Source: JBHGBM01 sp041946965
GTDB taxonomy: Bacteria > Acidobacteriota > Terriglobia > Bryobacterales > Bryobacteraceae
Reading direction: 5' to 3'
NCBI GenBank assembly: GCA_041946965.1
Contig: JBHGBM010000007.1
Span: 37,701 to 101,700, forward strand
DNA length: 64,000 nucleotides
Positions 23,559 to 32,334 of this stretch are shown here, one piece after another. The notes under the pieces were generated by a model. It saw only the letters and a list, made by a program, of their open reading frames with translations. It was not told where the DNA came from and searched no databases. Position numbers and translations under genes: made by a program. How positions within the stretch are numbered: position 1 is the first letter of the stretch; each line of letters starts with the position of its first letter.

Positions 23559-24271
23559 TGCAGATCTACTTCTTCCGGCACGGACAGGCCGGCCTTCGCA
23601 ACCACTACGACACGCTTTCCGAACTGGGCCGCGAGCAGGCGCGGGCGCTCGGCCGGTACCTGGCGGCCGAGGGCATACGGTTCGGCGCGGTGGTGGCGGG
23701 CGCGCTCGAACGGCAGCGCGAGACCGCGCTGGAAACGTGGCGCGCGGCGAAGGACGCGGGCCTCGCGATGCCCAAGCCCGAGGTGGACGCGGCCTGGAAC
23801 GAGTTCGACCTGGAAGGCGTCTACCGCGAGGTGCCGCCGCGCCTGGCCGGCGCGGATCCGGAGTTCGCGCGCGAGTACGAGGCGCTGGCGGCGGCGCTCG
23901 CCGACCCCGGGCACACGGCGCATCACACCTGGATGCCCTCGGACCTCGCCATTGTGCGCGCGTGGATCGATGGCCGCTTCGATCTGGCCATCGAGTCCTG
24001 GCCGGAATTCAACCGGCGCATCGAGCGCAACCTGCGCGGCCTGCCCGCGCTGGGGAGCGGCGCGGCACTCGCGGTGTTCACCTCGGCGACTCCGATCGCG
24101 ATCGCGGCGGGGCTGGCGGTGGGAGCCGGCGGTCCCCAGCTCATGCGGGTGGCGGGGGTGATGTACAACAGCGCCATCAGCACGTTCCGCTATCGCGACG
24201 GCGATCTGATGCTGTTCAGCTTCAACGGCGTGCCACACCTGGCGGAGACCCGGCTGCGGACCTTCCGGTGA
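23558..24271 (+). CDS. histidine phosphatase superfamily protein, second His altered
   Basis: Phosphoglycerate-mutase-like fold, 237 residues. The phosphoacceptor motif is MQIYFFRHGQAGLRN (His8), with the downstream LGREQARALGRYLAAEGI helix and VVAGALERQRETALETW segment typical of the superfamily. The usual C-terminal catalytic His (in a V-x-S-H-G-G context) is replaced: the strand reads ALAVFTSATPIAIAAGLAVG. This form occurs in a recognised subgroup whose activity is uncertain. It starts at the TAATG overlap with the cyclase gene, so both belong to one operon. Substrate unknown. Confidence 0.83.
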   Translation: MQIYFFRHGQAGLRNHYDTLSELGREQARALGRYLAAEGIRFGAVVAGALERQRETALETWRAAKDAGLAMPKPEVDAAWNEFDLEGVYREVPPRLAGADPEFAREYEALAAALADPGHTAHHTWMPSDLAIVRAWIDGRFDLAIESWPEFNRRIERNLRGLPALGSGAALAVFTSATPIAIAAGLAVGAGGPQLMRVAGVMYNSAISTFRYRDGDLMLFSFNGVPHLAETRLRTFR

Positions 24272-24294
24272 CCGCCCCGGCTGGGGCGGCCGGC

Positions 24295-27200
24295 TTATCC
24301 GTTCTCGCCCGCGGCTCGCGCGATTTGCAGGAGATAGAACCGCAGCATCTCCTGCTCGTGCGGCGAGAGGGCCAGGTCCTCGATCCGGATGATCCGCTTT
24401 ACCTCTTTCATCGCCCTGACGATGTTGGTGGGGAGTTCCACCGAACCTCGTGGAACGGAAGAAAGGTATTCGAAAGCGGCGTGCAGGAACTGTTGGAGCG
24501 AATCCTCTGCCGGGCCGCTCAGGAAAGCCGCCGCATCGCGCCGCAGCCGGGGCATGACCGGCCCGGACGCCGCTTCCAGAGCCGGACTGCGCTGCGCGAC
24601 CGAGTGCAGCGCCACCGCCAGTTCAACGAAACTCGATACGCGCGTCAACACGGGCTCTTCCAGCAGTCCCCACGCCTTCTCGCGCCACCCCTGGATCTGG
24701 CGGGGCACTTCCAACAGGCGCTCGACCTCCTCGCGCCACTGCGCCGGCACTGTGCTCCCGATCGCACCCAACAGCGCATCCGGGCTGGTGTTGAAAAGAT
24801 CCGGTTGAAGCAGCACGGCGAGGTCGGGCCGCAGCGTTGGGAGCAGGCGCGGCAGGAAGCGGTCGCCCTCGAAGAACTCCGAGACGTTCACGCCGTGCCG
24901 CCGCAGGACCTCCTTCTGAAACAGCGGCACCACCGCCGGGATCGAGTCCACATCTTCCCGGAGCACGGTGAAGGCGGAGTTGCCGGCTGGGAATCCGCGC
25001 TCCATGCGCGCCAGCCAGCGCAAGTCCACGTCGTGGTAAAGGCGCAGCGTCTGGAGGATCTCATATACCGGCAGGTACGGCAGGATGCGGAGGGCCAGCA
25101 CGCCTTCGCCCTCTGAGGAACGCATGCGCGCGAACGCATTGAGAGCGCGGAACAGTCCGGTGGTGAGTTGGTTGATCCCCAGCACGAAGGTCTGCGCCTG
25201 GTTATGGGCGATGGCCCGCAAAGAGCTCCCGTAGCGGGAGAGCGGTATGGTGGCGGCGATGCGTTCCAGGATCTTCTGCCCGCGGCTGGCGGTCAGACCC
25301 GGCGTGGGGCGGACGGTCGGCCGGTCGCGCAAAGGCGGCATGGTGCGCGCGATGAAATACGAGATGACGTAGATGCCAACCACGTCCTCGTCTCTGCCGT
25401 AGAGGATGCGGCGGAAGTTCTCCGTGGAGAGCTTCATGAACTCGTCGAAGAGCTCATCCTCCAGCCCGATGGTAAGCCGCCGGAGTTCCTGGATCCCGCG
25501 CTTGGTAAATTGAAGGCGCGTTTCGGTCAGGGGCTCGGCGGCTCTGCGCAGCTCGTTCATGGAGAAGCGCTGCGCTTCGGCGACATGGTGGAACACCTGC
25601 GCGATCTCCGCGGCCCTCAGGTGCCGCAAACGTTCCGAGAGATTGCTCTGGAAGGTCCTGAGGTCGCCGCTCGCGAAAATGCCCATCAGCGGCGTGGTGG
25701 CGTACCGGGCGCTCCTCTTGGCCGAGGGTTCGACGAATTGCGCCAGGGTACGCTCGTTTTCCGGGCCCGGCAGAAACGCCGGGCGTCCGGAGAGCGGCGC
25801 GTAGTAGCCGCCCTGCCGCTGCATGGGCTCGCCGCTGCCCATCTTGATGCGCACGCTGCCCACCAGGTCCCGCTCGGCCAGCCAGCGCACGATTTCGAAC
25901 TTCGCGTTCTTGAACGCCGCCAGGCCCGCGGACTGGCCGATCTGCTGGCTGAGGTCCGATCCGGCCACGAAGAACTCGCAGACCATCCCGGAGAATCGCT
26001 CTTCCGCGGTTTCCGTCAGACGGCGGCTCTGCACGGCGTAATCCCAAAGCTTTCCCAGGTACGCCGGGACATTGCACACCACGTCCACGTCCTCGAAAAG
26101 CGGCACCAGCCAGACGGGCGCCAGCTCGGGGCAACCGGACCGCAGCACGCGCTCGCGCTCCGCGCGCAGTTTGCGGTCGAGCGAGATCAGCGCCTCCGCG
26201 TCCGACGACATGCTCACCTGGAGCGCCAGAACCATACCCGGATTGCCGTGCCGTCCGGCAATCTCATTGAGCTCGACGATGTTGTGAACGGTCGTGTCAA
26301 TGGCGAACGGGTCCGGCGAGGTCACCATGTTCTGGTGGATGCGCGGGGTGATCACCACGCGCTGAAGCAGGTCCCGGTAACCCGCGGCGGCCAGGGCGAA
26401 ACCGGTGTCCTTCAGGTGTTTTCTGATTTCGCCCAGTTGACCGCGCAGGGTCTTCCGCAGGGACTTGTTCAGCGTGAAGTAATACTCCAGGGTGCTCCTG
26501 CGTTTGCGCCGCAGCTCCAGCATGCGGCGTTCCAGGCGGTCGTTGTGCTCCCAGAGCGAAAAGACGGGATCGCGCGCCAGCCGCAATTTCATTCCGAGCC
26601 TGCGGGCGACTCCCGGCTGGACGCCGTACGGCAGAAGGCCGCGGTACCGGCGTTCGAGTTGCGTGGTCAGGTCGGTGATTTCGTCGAACAGCGCGGCGAA
26701 CCGCCGGTTGGTGTGCGGCAGCCGGTGCACCTCCTGGATCAACTGGGGATCGAGTTGCAGCGCGGGGTTGGCCTTCAGCAGCATGCGAAGCAGCCGTCCC
26801 ATGCGCGCCACGTTCTCCATCAGCACGGTGGCAATCAGGCGGTGTCCCTGTCCCGAAGGCCGGTTGCTGCCGTCCCAATCTCCCCAATACGAGAGGAAGG
26901 CCTTGCGTTCCACATCCGAGTTGAAGCGGGCGAAGTCCTCGGCCGCGATCATCGTGCCGAGATCCAGGAGCAGCTCGTCGGCTTCGCCGCGGGAGTCGAT
27001 GGCCACGTTCAAGCCCTGGAACTCGCGGGCGAGTTCGCGCGCCAGCGCCGCGGTGAGTTCCCCGGTGACCGGCCGCCCCGCGATCATGAGATCGATGGCG
27101 CGCTCCCACAGCAGCTCCGATTGTATGGAGTACATCTGCGTGGGGTGCACAGTGCGGTCGTAAAGCCGCTGCCGGAACACAATCTGCCGCCGGGCCAGGT

Positions 27201-29844
27201 CGTCCTTGTAGAACTCCTGCTCCAGCAGGCACTCGAGCTTTCTGCCCTCCTCGGCTTCGGCCAACGCGAGCCGCGACTCGGCAATCTCCAGACGGTCCTC
27301 TAAGCGCACCCTGAATACCTCCGTGCGCTCCCCCAGGAACCCGGCAGGGGATGACGGCTCCGCCCGCAACTGATGGCGGCAGCCGGCCAACACTTCGTCC
27401 GCAAACGCGGCCCATTGACGCCGGATCGCGGGACCGTCGAGCCTGTGCGGAACCCGGCGGCCGGAGAGCGCCAGCCACTTGCGGTTGTAGTGCGACTCCT
27501 CCTCGGCGATGAGCCGGTTCAGGTCGATCAGAACGCGGCGTGTTTTTGCCAGCAGGCGGCCGGCGCCGTCCGCGCCGCCCAACGTCATGCGGAACGACTT
27601 GCGCGCCGTCTCGAAGCCCTCTTCCGTGTGCGCGAACGTGGAGAGGGGGATCAGGCCGATGCCCTGGCGGGCGAGCCCCGACGCGATCCAATCGAGCGAA
27701 ATGCCCGCGGGCAGGCGCGCCAGCGTCATGCGCGGGTACATGCTGCCGGCCGGGCGGGTGATGGTGATGCCGAAGAAATTGCGATTGGGCGGAAGGTCCG
27801 CGGTGGCCTTCTCGATGGCGCTCATCCGCTCCTCGAAAATGAGGTTGCGAAGCCGCCAGTACGAGCCGGCGCTCTGCGAGCCCTGGCGGTAGAAGAGGTA
27901 CGCGAGGAGGATCGCTCCGGTGTTCGGCTCGATGGTGTCGTTGATGGCCTTGAAGCGCGCGCGCATCTCCTGGTCGCGGATCTCCACTACGGACAGGCGG
28001 GCGCCCGCCAGGCAATCCGTTTTCGAGAGGGAATGGACCGTGATCAGCCGGCCGGCCTGTCCGGTGGAGATGTAGCCAAGATCCGTCAGCTCGTTGGCCA
28101 ACTGCCGCAGGGTCATCGGCCCGGCCAGGTCCCTGGAAGGCGCGACGTTCTGGTACGAGAGATCGTCGATGACGAAGATGCCCCGCTCCAGGAAGTGACA
28201 CAGGAGCGTGCGCAGCGCGGCCTCGCTGAAGACCTGGCCCGTGGCGTTGTGGGGATTGTTGAATACTACAGCTCCGCATTTTCCCCACTCCGGATCCCGG
28301 TGCATCTTATCCTCAACGGCCGCAATGAGGCTGCGCACGTCGAGTTCGAAGTCGCGCGTGAGGGGGACGGAGGTGACGCTGGGGAAGCAGTGCTCGTAGG
28401 TCCAGCTCAGGTCCGGAATGACCACTTCGCGGATTCCGCAATGAAACCCGAGCAGGCCCAGGGCCGTGCGCGCCGAGCCGCTCACCACCATGGAAGCATC
28501 CAGCCGGTACTCGGGATGATGGGCCAGAAACGACGAGTGGAACGCGGCCGTCAGTTCCGCGCGGCGTTCCGGCAGCTCCTTCAGAATCTGCTCAAAGCTC
28601 AGCCCCTCGAGCGGATCGCTTGCAAACGCGGCGTGACGTCCGGAGACGCGAATGTTAGCCAGCCGTTCGGCCGCCCGTTCCACGAGCACGGAGACACGCG
28701 CCTGGACCCGCGCGGTCTGCGCGGTCTGCGCGCCCGCCAGGCGCGCTCCGCGGGCTCCCACGCGGGCGATGGCGGCGGCGCCGGCCCGCTCCAGGCCGGC
28801 GGGTATGGGGGAGTTCTCCTCAAAGAGCGGCTCCTCCACAACCTCCCGGGGAGCGTCTTCCACCTTGCCGCACTTCAACAGGAACGTGAGCAGCTCCACC
28901 TCCGCCGCCGATGGTGTGCCTTTCAGTTGAAAGTGCACGGTCTCAATCATGCGGACGAACTCTTCGTAGCCGGCGATGAAGACGGTGGAGAGCGGCCGCA
29001 GGCGCGGAGAGAAGATGCCGGGAGTGAGAAACCGCAGGGTGCGGTCCATCATCTTCGCTTCGCGCGCCAGCGAGAGATGATTCGGCGCGTCGTTGGCTTC
29101 GACCAGGAACAGGGGCCGGTCGCGGCTGATCAGCCGCAGCACGCGCCGGGACTCTTCCGAAAGCACCTGCCCCAGCAGGACGAAGGCCGGGTTCGACGGG
29201 TTCCGTTCGAGCGAACTCTCGAGCGTTTCGATGGCCGCGGTCTCGGCGTCGGGCAACTCCTGAAAGCGGAGCGCATCGAACTGCCGGTGATGAGCGGGGA
29301 TCGAAATGCCGTGCGTGAAAAGGAGCGCCGGAAGGTGTTGCAGCTTGGTGGCCAGCGCGTGAAAGAAAACGCGCAACGCCTCGGAGATCCCGCCGGAAGC
29401 CAGGATGACCTCGCGCCGGCCGGTCTTCTCCCCGAAGTCGTAAACCAGGGGTTCAGGCTGCTTTGTCAGCCATTCGTTGAAGAGCCGGATCAGCTCTCCG
29501 GGGTTGCTCCTCAGGTATCCGCCGCGCGGCAGGTACGGAGCGCTGCGGCGGAGCATTTGAAGCAGAAACTCGATCTTGTCGCGGCCTTTTTCATCCCAAC
29601 CCAGCTCGGCGCAAAGGGCAGCGGCGGGATCGCCCTGGGCGGCGCCGCCGGCCGGCGGCAATCCGAGCGCGATACGCGCGTAGAGCTCCACCAGCCGCGG
29701 ATCCTGGACCGGGTTGCCGATGTGGAAGTTCACCCGCTCATCGGCGGGAACCGGCGAGGCGGCAGTTGCCTCGCTGATCTCCGAGACCACCGCGGCCCGG
29801 ATGGGGCGAAGCGCGAACAGGTCCGACAAGCGAGGTTGGGGCAT
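24295..29844 (-). CDS. giant fusion: degenerate aminotransferase + aminotransferase + PEP carboxylase-like
   Basis: 1849 residues. Three regions are visible. (1) About 36-325: an aminotransferase-like fold (VNFHIGNPVQDP, EVILASGGISEALRVFF, PAFVLLGQVLSEESRRVLRL) without a Schiff-base lysine. (2) About 420-790: an intact fold-type-I aminotransferase with NNPHNATG (Asn533), VIDDLSYQN (Asp560/Asp561, Tyr564), SLSKTDCLAGAR (Lys608, Arg616) and FRMTLGG (Arg752). (3) About 860-1849: a PEP carboxylase-like region with TVHPTQ (His900, compare TAHPTE), YWGDWDGSNRP (compare GGDRDGNP), VPLFEDVDVV, VAGSDLSQQIGQSAGLAAFK, MGSGEPMQRQGG (compare HGRGGSIGRGG), YGSSLRAI (compare ESLRAIPW) and a C-terminus EQEMLRFYLLQIARAAGENG that lines up with the classic ending. 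Key PEP carboxylase residues are changed, so activity is unproven. PEP to oxaloacetate to aspartate is the tempting reading. It lies 18 bases after an SPFH gene. Confidence 0.75.
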   Translation of the reverse strand: MPQPRLSDLFALRPIRAAVVSEISEATAASPVPADERVNFHIGNPVQDPRLVELYARIALGLPPAGGAAQGDPAAALCAELGWDEKGRDKIEFLLQMLRRSAPYLPRGGYLRSNPGELIRLFNEWLTKQPEPLVYDFGEKTGRREVILASGGISEALRVFFHALATKLQHLPALLFTHGISIPAHHRQFDALRFQELPDAETAAIETLESSLERNPSNPAFVLLGQVLSEESRRVLRLISRDRPLFLVEANDAPNHLSLAREAKMMDRTLRFLTPGIFSPRLRPLSTVFIAGYEEFVRMIETVHFQLKGTPSAAEVELLTFLLKCGKVEDAPREVVEEPLFEENSPIPAGLERAGAAAIARVGARGARLAGAQTAQTARVQARVSVLVERAAERLANIRVSGRHAAFASDPLEGLSFEQILKELPERRAELTAAFHSSFLAHHPEYRLDASMVVSGSARTALGLLGFHCGIREVVIPDLSWTYEHCFPSVTSVPLTRDFELDVRSLIAAVEDKMHRDPEWGKCGAVVFNNPHNATGQVFSEAALRTLLCHFLERGIFVIDDLSYQNVAPSRDLAGPMTLRQLANELTDLGYISTGQAGRLITVHSLSKTDCLAGARLSVVEIRDQEMRARFKAINDTIEPNTGAILLAYLFYRQGSQSAGSYWRLRNLIFEERMSAIEKATADLPPNRNFFGITITRPAGSMYPRMTLARLPAGISLDWIASGLARQGIGLIPLSTFAHTEEGFETARKSFRMTLGGADGAGRLLAKTRRVLIDLNRLIAEEESHYNRKWLALSGRRVPHRLDGPAIRRQWAAFADEVLAGCRHQLRAEPSSPAGFLGERTEVFRVRLEDRLEIAESRLALAEAEEGRKLECLLEQEFYKDDLARRQIVFRQRLYDRTVHPTQMYSIQSELLWERAIDLMIAGRPVTGELTAALARELAREFQGLNVAIDSRGEADELLLDLGTMIAAEDFARFNSDVERKAFLSYWGDWDGSNRPSGQGHRLIATVLMENVARMGRLLRMLLKANPALQLDPQLIQEVHRLPHTNRRFAALFDEITDLTTQLERRYRGLLPYGVQPGVARRLGMKLRLARDPVFSLWEHNDRLERRMLELRRKRRSTLEYYFTLNKSLRKTLRGQLGEIRKHLKDTGFALAAAGYRDLLQRVVITPRIHQNMVTSPDPFAIDTTVHNIVELNEIAGRHGNPGMVLALQVSMSSDAEALISLDRKLRAERERVLRSGCPELAPVWLVPLFEDVDVVCNVPAYLGKLWDYAVQSRRLTETAEERFSGMVCEFFVAGSDLSQQIGQSAGLAAFKNAKFEIVRWLAERDLVGSVRIKMGSGEPMQRQGGYYAPLSGRPAFLPGPENERTLAQFVEPSAKRSARYATTPLMGIFASGDLRTFQSNLSERLRHLRAAEIAQVFHHVAEAQRFSMNELRRAAEPLTETRLQFTKRGIQELRRLTIGLEDELFDEFMKLSTENFRRILYGRDEDVVGIYVISYFIARTMPPLRDRPTVRPTPGLTASRGQKILERIAATIPLSRYGSSLRAIAHNQAQTFVLGINQLTTGLFRALNAFARMRSSEGEGVLALRILPYLPVYEILQTLRLYHDVDLRWLARMERGFPAGNSAFTVLREDVDSIPAVVPLFQKEVLRRHGVNVSEFFEGDRFLPRLLPTLRPDLAVLLQPDLFNTSPDALLGAIGSTVPAQWREEVERLLEVPRQIQGWREKAWGLLEEPVLTRVSSFVELAVALHSVAQRSPALEAASGPVMPRLRRDAAAFLSGPAEDSLQQFLHAAFEYLSSVPRGSVELPTNIVRAMKEVKRIIRIEDLALSPHEQEMLRFYLLQIARAAGENG

Positions 29845-29862
29845 GCGACGGTCCCGGACAGG

Positions 29863-30849
29863 CTAGGAGCCTTCACCCCCGCCATCGGACTTCAGTTGTT
29901 TCCGGTCCCCCTCCAGAACCAGCTCGAGGAAGCGTTGGAACAAACCGGAGAGCCGCGACTCCCGCTCGGCATCGGAGGACCCCAGCGAGACGACGGTGCG
30001 GGCGTTCCTGAGATTCTGGCTCGCCTCGGCCAGGCGCGCCGCCTGCGGGCTGAGCAGCAGCAGTTCGGGACTGTTTTTCAGGACCGCCAGCTCTTCGTTC
30101 TCATAGGCCAGCCTCATGCGGCTGCGTTTCAGCTCCTCGCTGGTGCGCTTCTCGGCCAGCACGGCCTCGCGCTCGAGTTCCGCCTCGCGCAGCCCGTAGC
30201 GTTTCAGTTCCAGGCCGTGTTCGGCGAGGGCGATCTGCTCGTCGGCCTCCAGTTTGGCGCGAGCGGCCGAGACGCGGGCCGACTGGTTCAGCAACTCGGT
30301 CTGCTCCAGGATCCGCGCGGATTCGCGGCGCCGCATGGCTTCGGCAATCTCGGGATCGGCGGCGTCGATGGATTGCACCGTCAGCGATACCAGTTCCAGG
30401 CCGAAACGCGAAGTGCGCGCCTCGATGGCGGCCGAAAGATGTCCGGCGAGCTTTTCCGACGATAGCTCCTCGATCAGGTACGCCTCCGTGAACGCCTTGA
30501 CCAGGCCCTGGATCACGGTCTCGAACTCCCTGGCCGCTTTCGTCACGGCGTCCCGCTCCCATCCGCCCACGCGCACCAGGCTGGCGAGGTTCTCCCGGGA
30601 CGGAGCGACCGTGACCACCAGCGAGGTCCGGATCTGGACGCTGCCGCGGGCGATGCCGTCGATTTTGAGCTCGATCTGGTGCGTGGTTCCAGGCAGCGCC
30701 AGGCTGAAGTGGCGCGGGTAGAACGCGCCGCCGCGCAGCCGTATGGTTCCGGCGCTTTCGTAGAGGACAAGCTGGTCCGGCCGGCGCAGCCGGTACTCAT
30801 AGGCCGCCAGAGCGATCAGAAGCGCAATGACGATAAACACAAGCCACAT
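29863..30849 (-). CDS. SPFH/band-7 domain membrane protein
   Basis: A 328-residue membrane-anchored SPFH (stomatin/prohibitin/flotillin/HflK) protein. The N-terminal TM segment is WLVFIVIALLIALAAYEY (about 2-19). The SPFH domain (about 25-165) contains VQIRTSLVVTVAPSRENLAS, then the AFTEAYLIEELSSEKLAGHL helix and SRFGLELVSLTVQSIDAADPE, a typical end strand. A long Ala/Glu-rich coiled coil follows (about 165-260). Such proteins assemble into membrane ring or cage scaffolds. ATG at 30849 has an AAGGGG site upstream and TATACT at 30874-30879 as -10. The giant fusion gene starts 18 bases after its stop, so it is probably the partner or membrane anchor of that enzyme. Confidence 0.88.
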   Translation of the reverse strand: MWLVFIVIALLIALAAYEYRLRRPDQLVLYESAGTIRLRGGAFYPRHFSLALPGTTHQIELKIDGIARGSVQIRTSLVVTVAPSRENLASLVRVGGWERDAVTKAAREFETVIQGLVKAFTEAYLIEELSSEKLAGHLSAAIEARTSRFGLELVSLTVQSIDAADPEIAEAMRRRESARILEQTELLNQSARVSAARAKLEADEQIALAEHGLELKRYGLREAELEREAVLAEKRTSEELKRSRMRLAYENEELAVLKNSPELLLLSPQAARLAEASQNLRNARTVVSLGSSDAERESRLSGLFQRFLELVLEGDRKQLKSDGGGEGS

Positions 30850-30873
30850 CTTGAATTTCGCCCCTTGTTACAG

Positions 30874-30879
30874 AGTATA
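30874..30879 (-). promoter_or_regulatory. -10 element for the SPFH/giant-fusion operon
   Basis: The minus strand reads TATACT here, 25 bases before the SPFH ATG at 30849, with an AAGGGG ribosome site between. The expected start is about 30867. No -35 box with a good match at 17 bases was found. Confidence 0.4.
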
Positions 30880-30899
30880 CTTTGCCGGAAACTCGGATC

Positions 30900-32318
30900 T
30901 CACACCCGGATCGGAAACGGCACGAAGTCCCAGGTTTCCACGATGCGTTTTACCAGCGCGATCTTCAGTTCCCGTTCGATGTTCGCGGTCTCGGGCCGCC
31001 CGGCCAGGTTGTTCAGCTCCGCCGGATCCTTTTCCAGGTCGTACAGCTCGATGATGGGCCGCTTCGGGTTGAAGTAGCGGGTCTCGAACTCCCGCGGCAG
31101 CCGGCCCGCCTCGTGGGCGGCCGTCATTTCCTTCCAATAGGCCTCACGGGCGCTGTTGACGGGCTCGTAGCGCATGTGCGGCGTGCAGTTGTAGATCAGC
31201 TTGTAGCGCTGCGACCGGATGCACCGCGATACGTCCCATCCGGCGGCGGTGGTGCGCTCGTCGTACACGGTGGGCGCGCTGTGCGTGCCGCGCTCGCCGA
31301 AGATGTATTGGCGGCCCCGGTAGGATTCGCCGCGCAGCAGCGGCACGAAACTGCGGCCGGTGCACTCCTTGGGCGCCGTGCCCCCTGCCGCCGCCAGCAG
31401 CGTGACCGGAATGTCCTCTCCGGAGATCAGCTCGCGCGTCACTCCGCCCGGCTTCACCACCCCCGGCCAGCGCACCAGCAGCGGCACGTGCAACCCGGGA
31501 TCGTGCAGCGAGCCCTTGCCGCCCGGAAACGCCAGGCCGTTATCACCCATGAACAAAACCAGGGTGTTGGCGGCCAAACCGCGCCGGTCAAGCGCGTCGA
31601 GCACCCACTGAAACTCCTCGTCCATGCGGCCGATCTCGTCGTAGTAGCGGGCCAGGTCGCCGCGCACGCCGGGCAGGTCCGGAAGGTAGCGCGGCACCGG
31701 GATCTTCGCCGGGTCGTGCGCGGGGGAAAGGGCGTCACGGTCCCAGGGGTGATGCGGATCGTCGAAATTCACCCACAGGAAGAACGGCCGGTCCTTCGGC
31801 CGCCGTTCGAAGAAGGCATCCAGCTTGCTGCGTGTCTCGGCGCGCGGCGAGGCGCGGTCCAGGAAATCGACGCGCCGGTCGAAGGTCCTCATGGCGCGGT
31901 AGAGTTCCTCCGAGACAGGCCCCACCGGAGTGCCGTCGAGGTGAAACTGGCGCCGGCAGATCCCGGTGTAGTAGTTCAGCGGACGCAGCCATTCGGGAAG
32001 CGTGGAAATATCGGGCGGCAGGGGCGCGTTGAACCGCCCCATGCGCGCGGCGATCGGCGACCGCCCGGTGAGCAGCGAGGTGCGCGAGGGGACGCATTGT
32101 GGCGCCGTGGTGAAGGCGTTGTCGCAACGCAGGCCCGAGGCGGCGAACCGGTCGAAATTCGGAGTCCGCAGCACCGGGTCCCCGTAGCAGCCGAGGAAGG
32201 GGTAACTGTGATCGTCGGAGAGAATCAGGACGATATTGGGGCGCGAGGCCGCGGCCTTTGCGGCGCCCATCGCTCCCGCCAGGGACGGGGCGAATGCCCG
32301 CCGGGTAATGCGTGTCAT
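30900..32318 (-). CDS. Tat-exported formylglycine-type sulfatase
   Basis: A 472-residue sulfatase from ATG at 32318. The signal is twin-arginine-like (MTRITRRAFAPSLAGAMG). NIVLILSDDHSYPFLGCYG is the first metal strand. The formylglycine signature is CVPSRTSLLTGRSPI with Cys75. FFLWVNFDDPHHPWDRDAL and LFMGDNGLAFPGGKGSLHDP form later metal and substrate loops. LYDLEKDPAELNNLAGRPE near the C-terminus is typical. An AGGAG ribosome site precedes the start, which is 16 bases after the DUF6807-type gene stop, so it is the last gene of a Gfo/Idh - DUF6807 - sulfatase operon. The pairing suggests glycan or methylated-sugar catabolism; the substrate is unknown. Confidence 0.92.
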   Translation of the reverse strand: MTRITRRAFAPSLAGAMGAAKAAASRPNIVLILSDDHSYPFLGCYGDPVLRTPNFDRFAASGLRCDNAFTTAPQCVPSRTSLLTGRSPIAARMGRFNAPLPPDISTLPEWLRPLNYYTGICRRQFHLDGTPVGPVSEELYRAMRTFDRRVDFLDRASPRAETRSKLDAFFERRPKDRPFFLWVNFDDPHHPWDRDALSPAHDPAKIPVPRYLPDLPGVRGDLARYYDEIGRMDEEFQWVLDALDRRGLAANTLVLFMGDNGLAFPGGKGSLHDPGLHVPLLVRWPGVVKPGGVTRELISGEDIPVTLLAAAGGTAPKECTGRSFVPLLRGESYRGRQYIFGERGTHSAPTVYDERTTAAGWDVSRCIRSQRYKLIYNCTPHMRYEPVNSAREAYWKEMTAAHEAGRLPREFETRYFNPKRPIIELYDLEKDPAELNNLAGRPETANIERELKIALVKRIVETWDFVPFPIRV

Positions 32319-32334
32319 ACTCGCATCCCTGCTC

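Noticed and set aside
27373..30465. 1030-residue plus-strand frame opposite the giant fusion and SPFH genes
   Set aside because: The minus strand carries clear aminotransferase and SPFH motifs, so the plus frame is a shadow.
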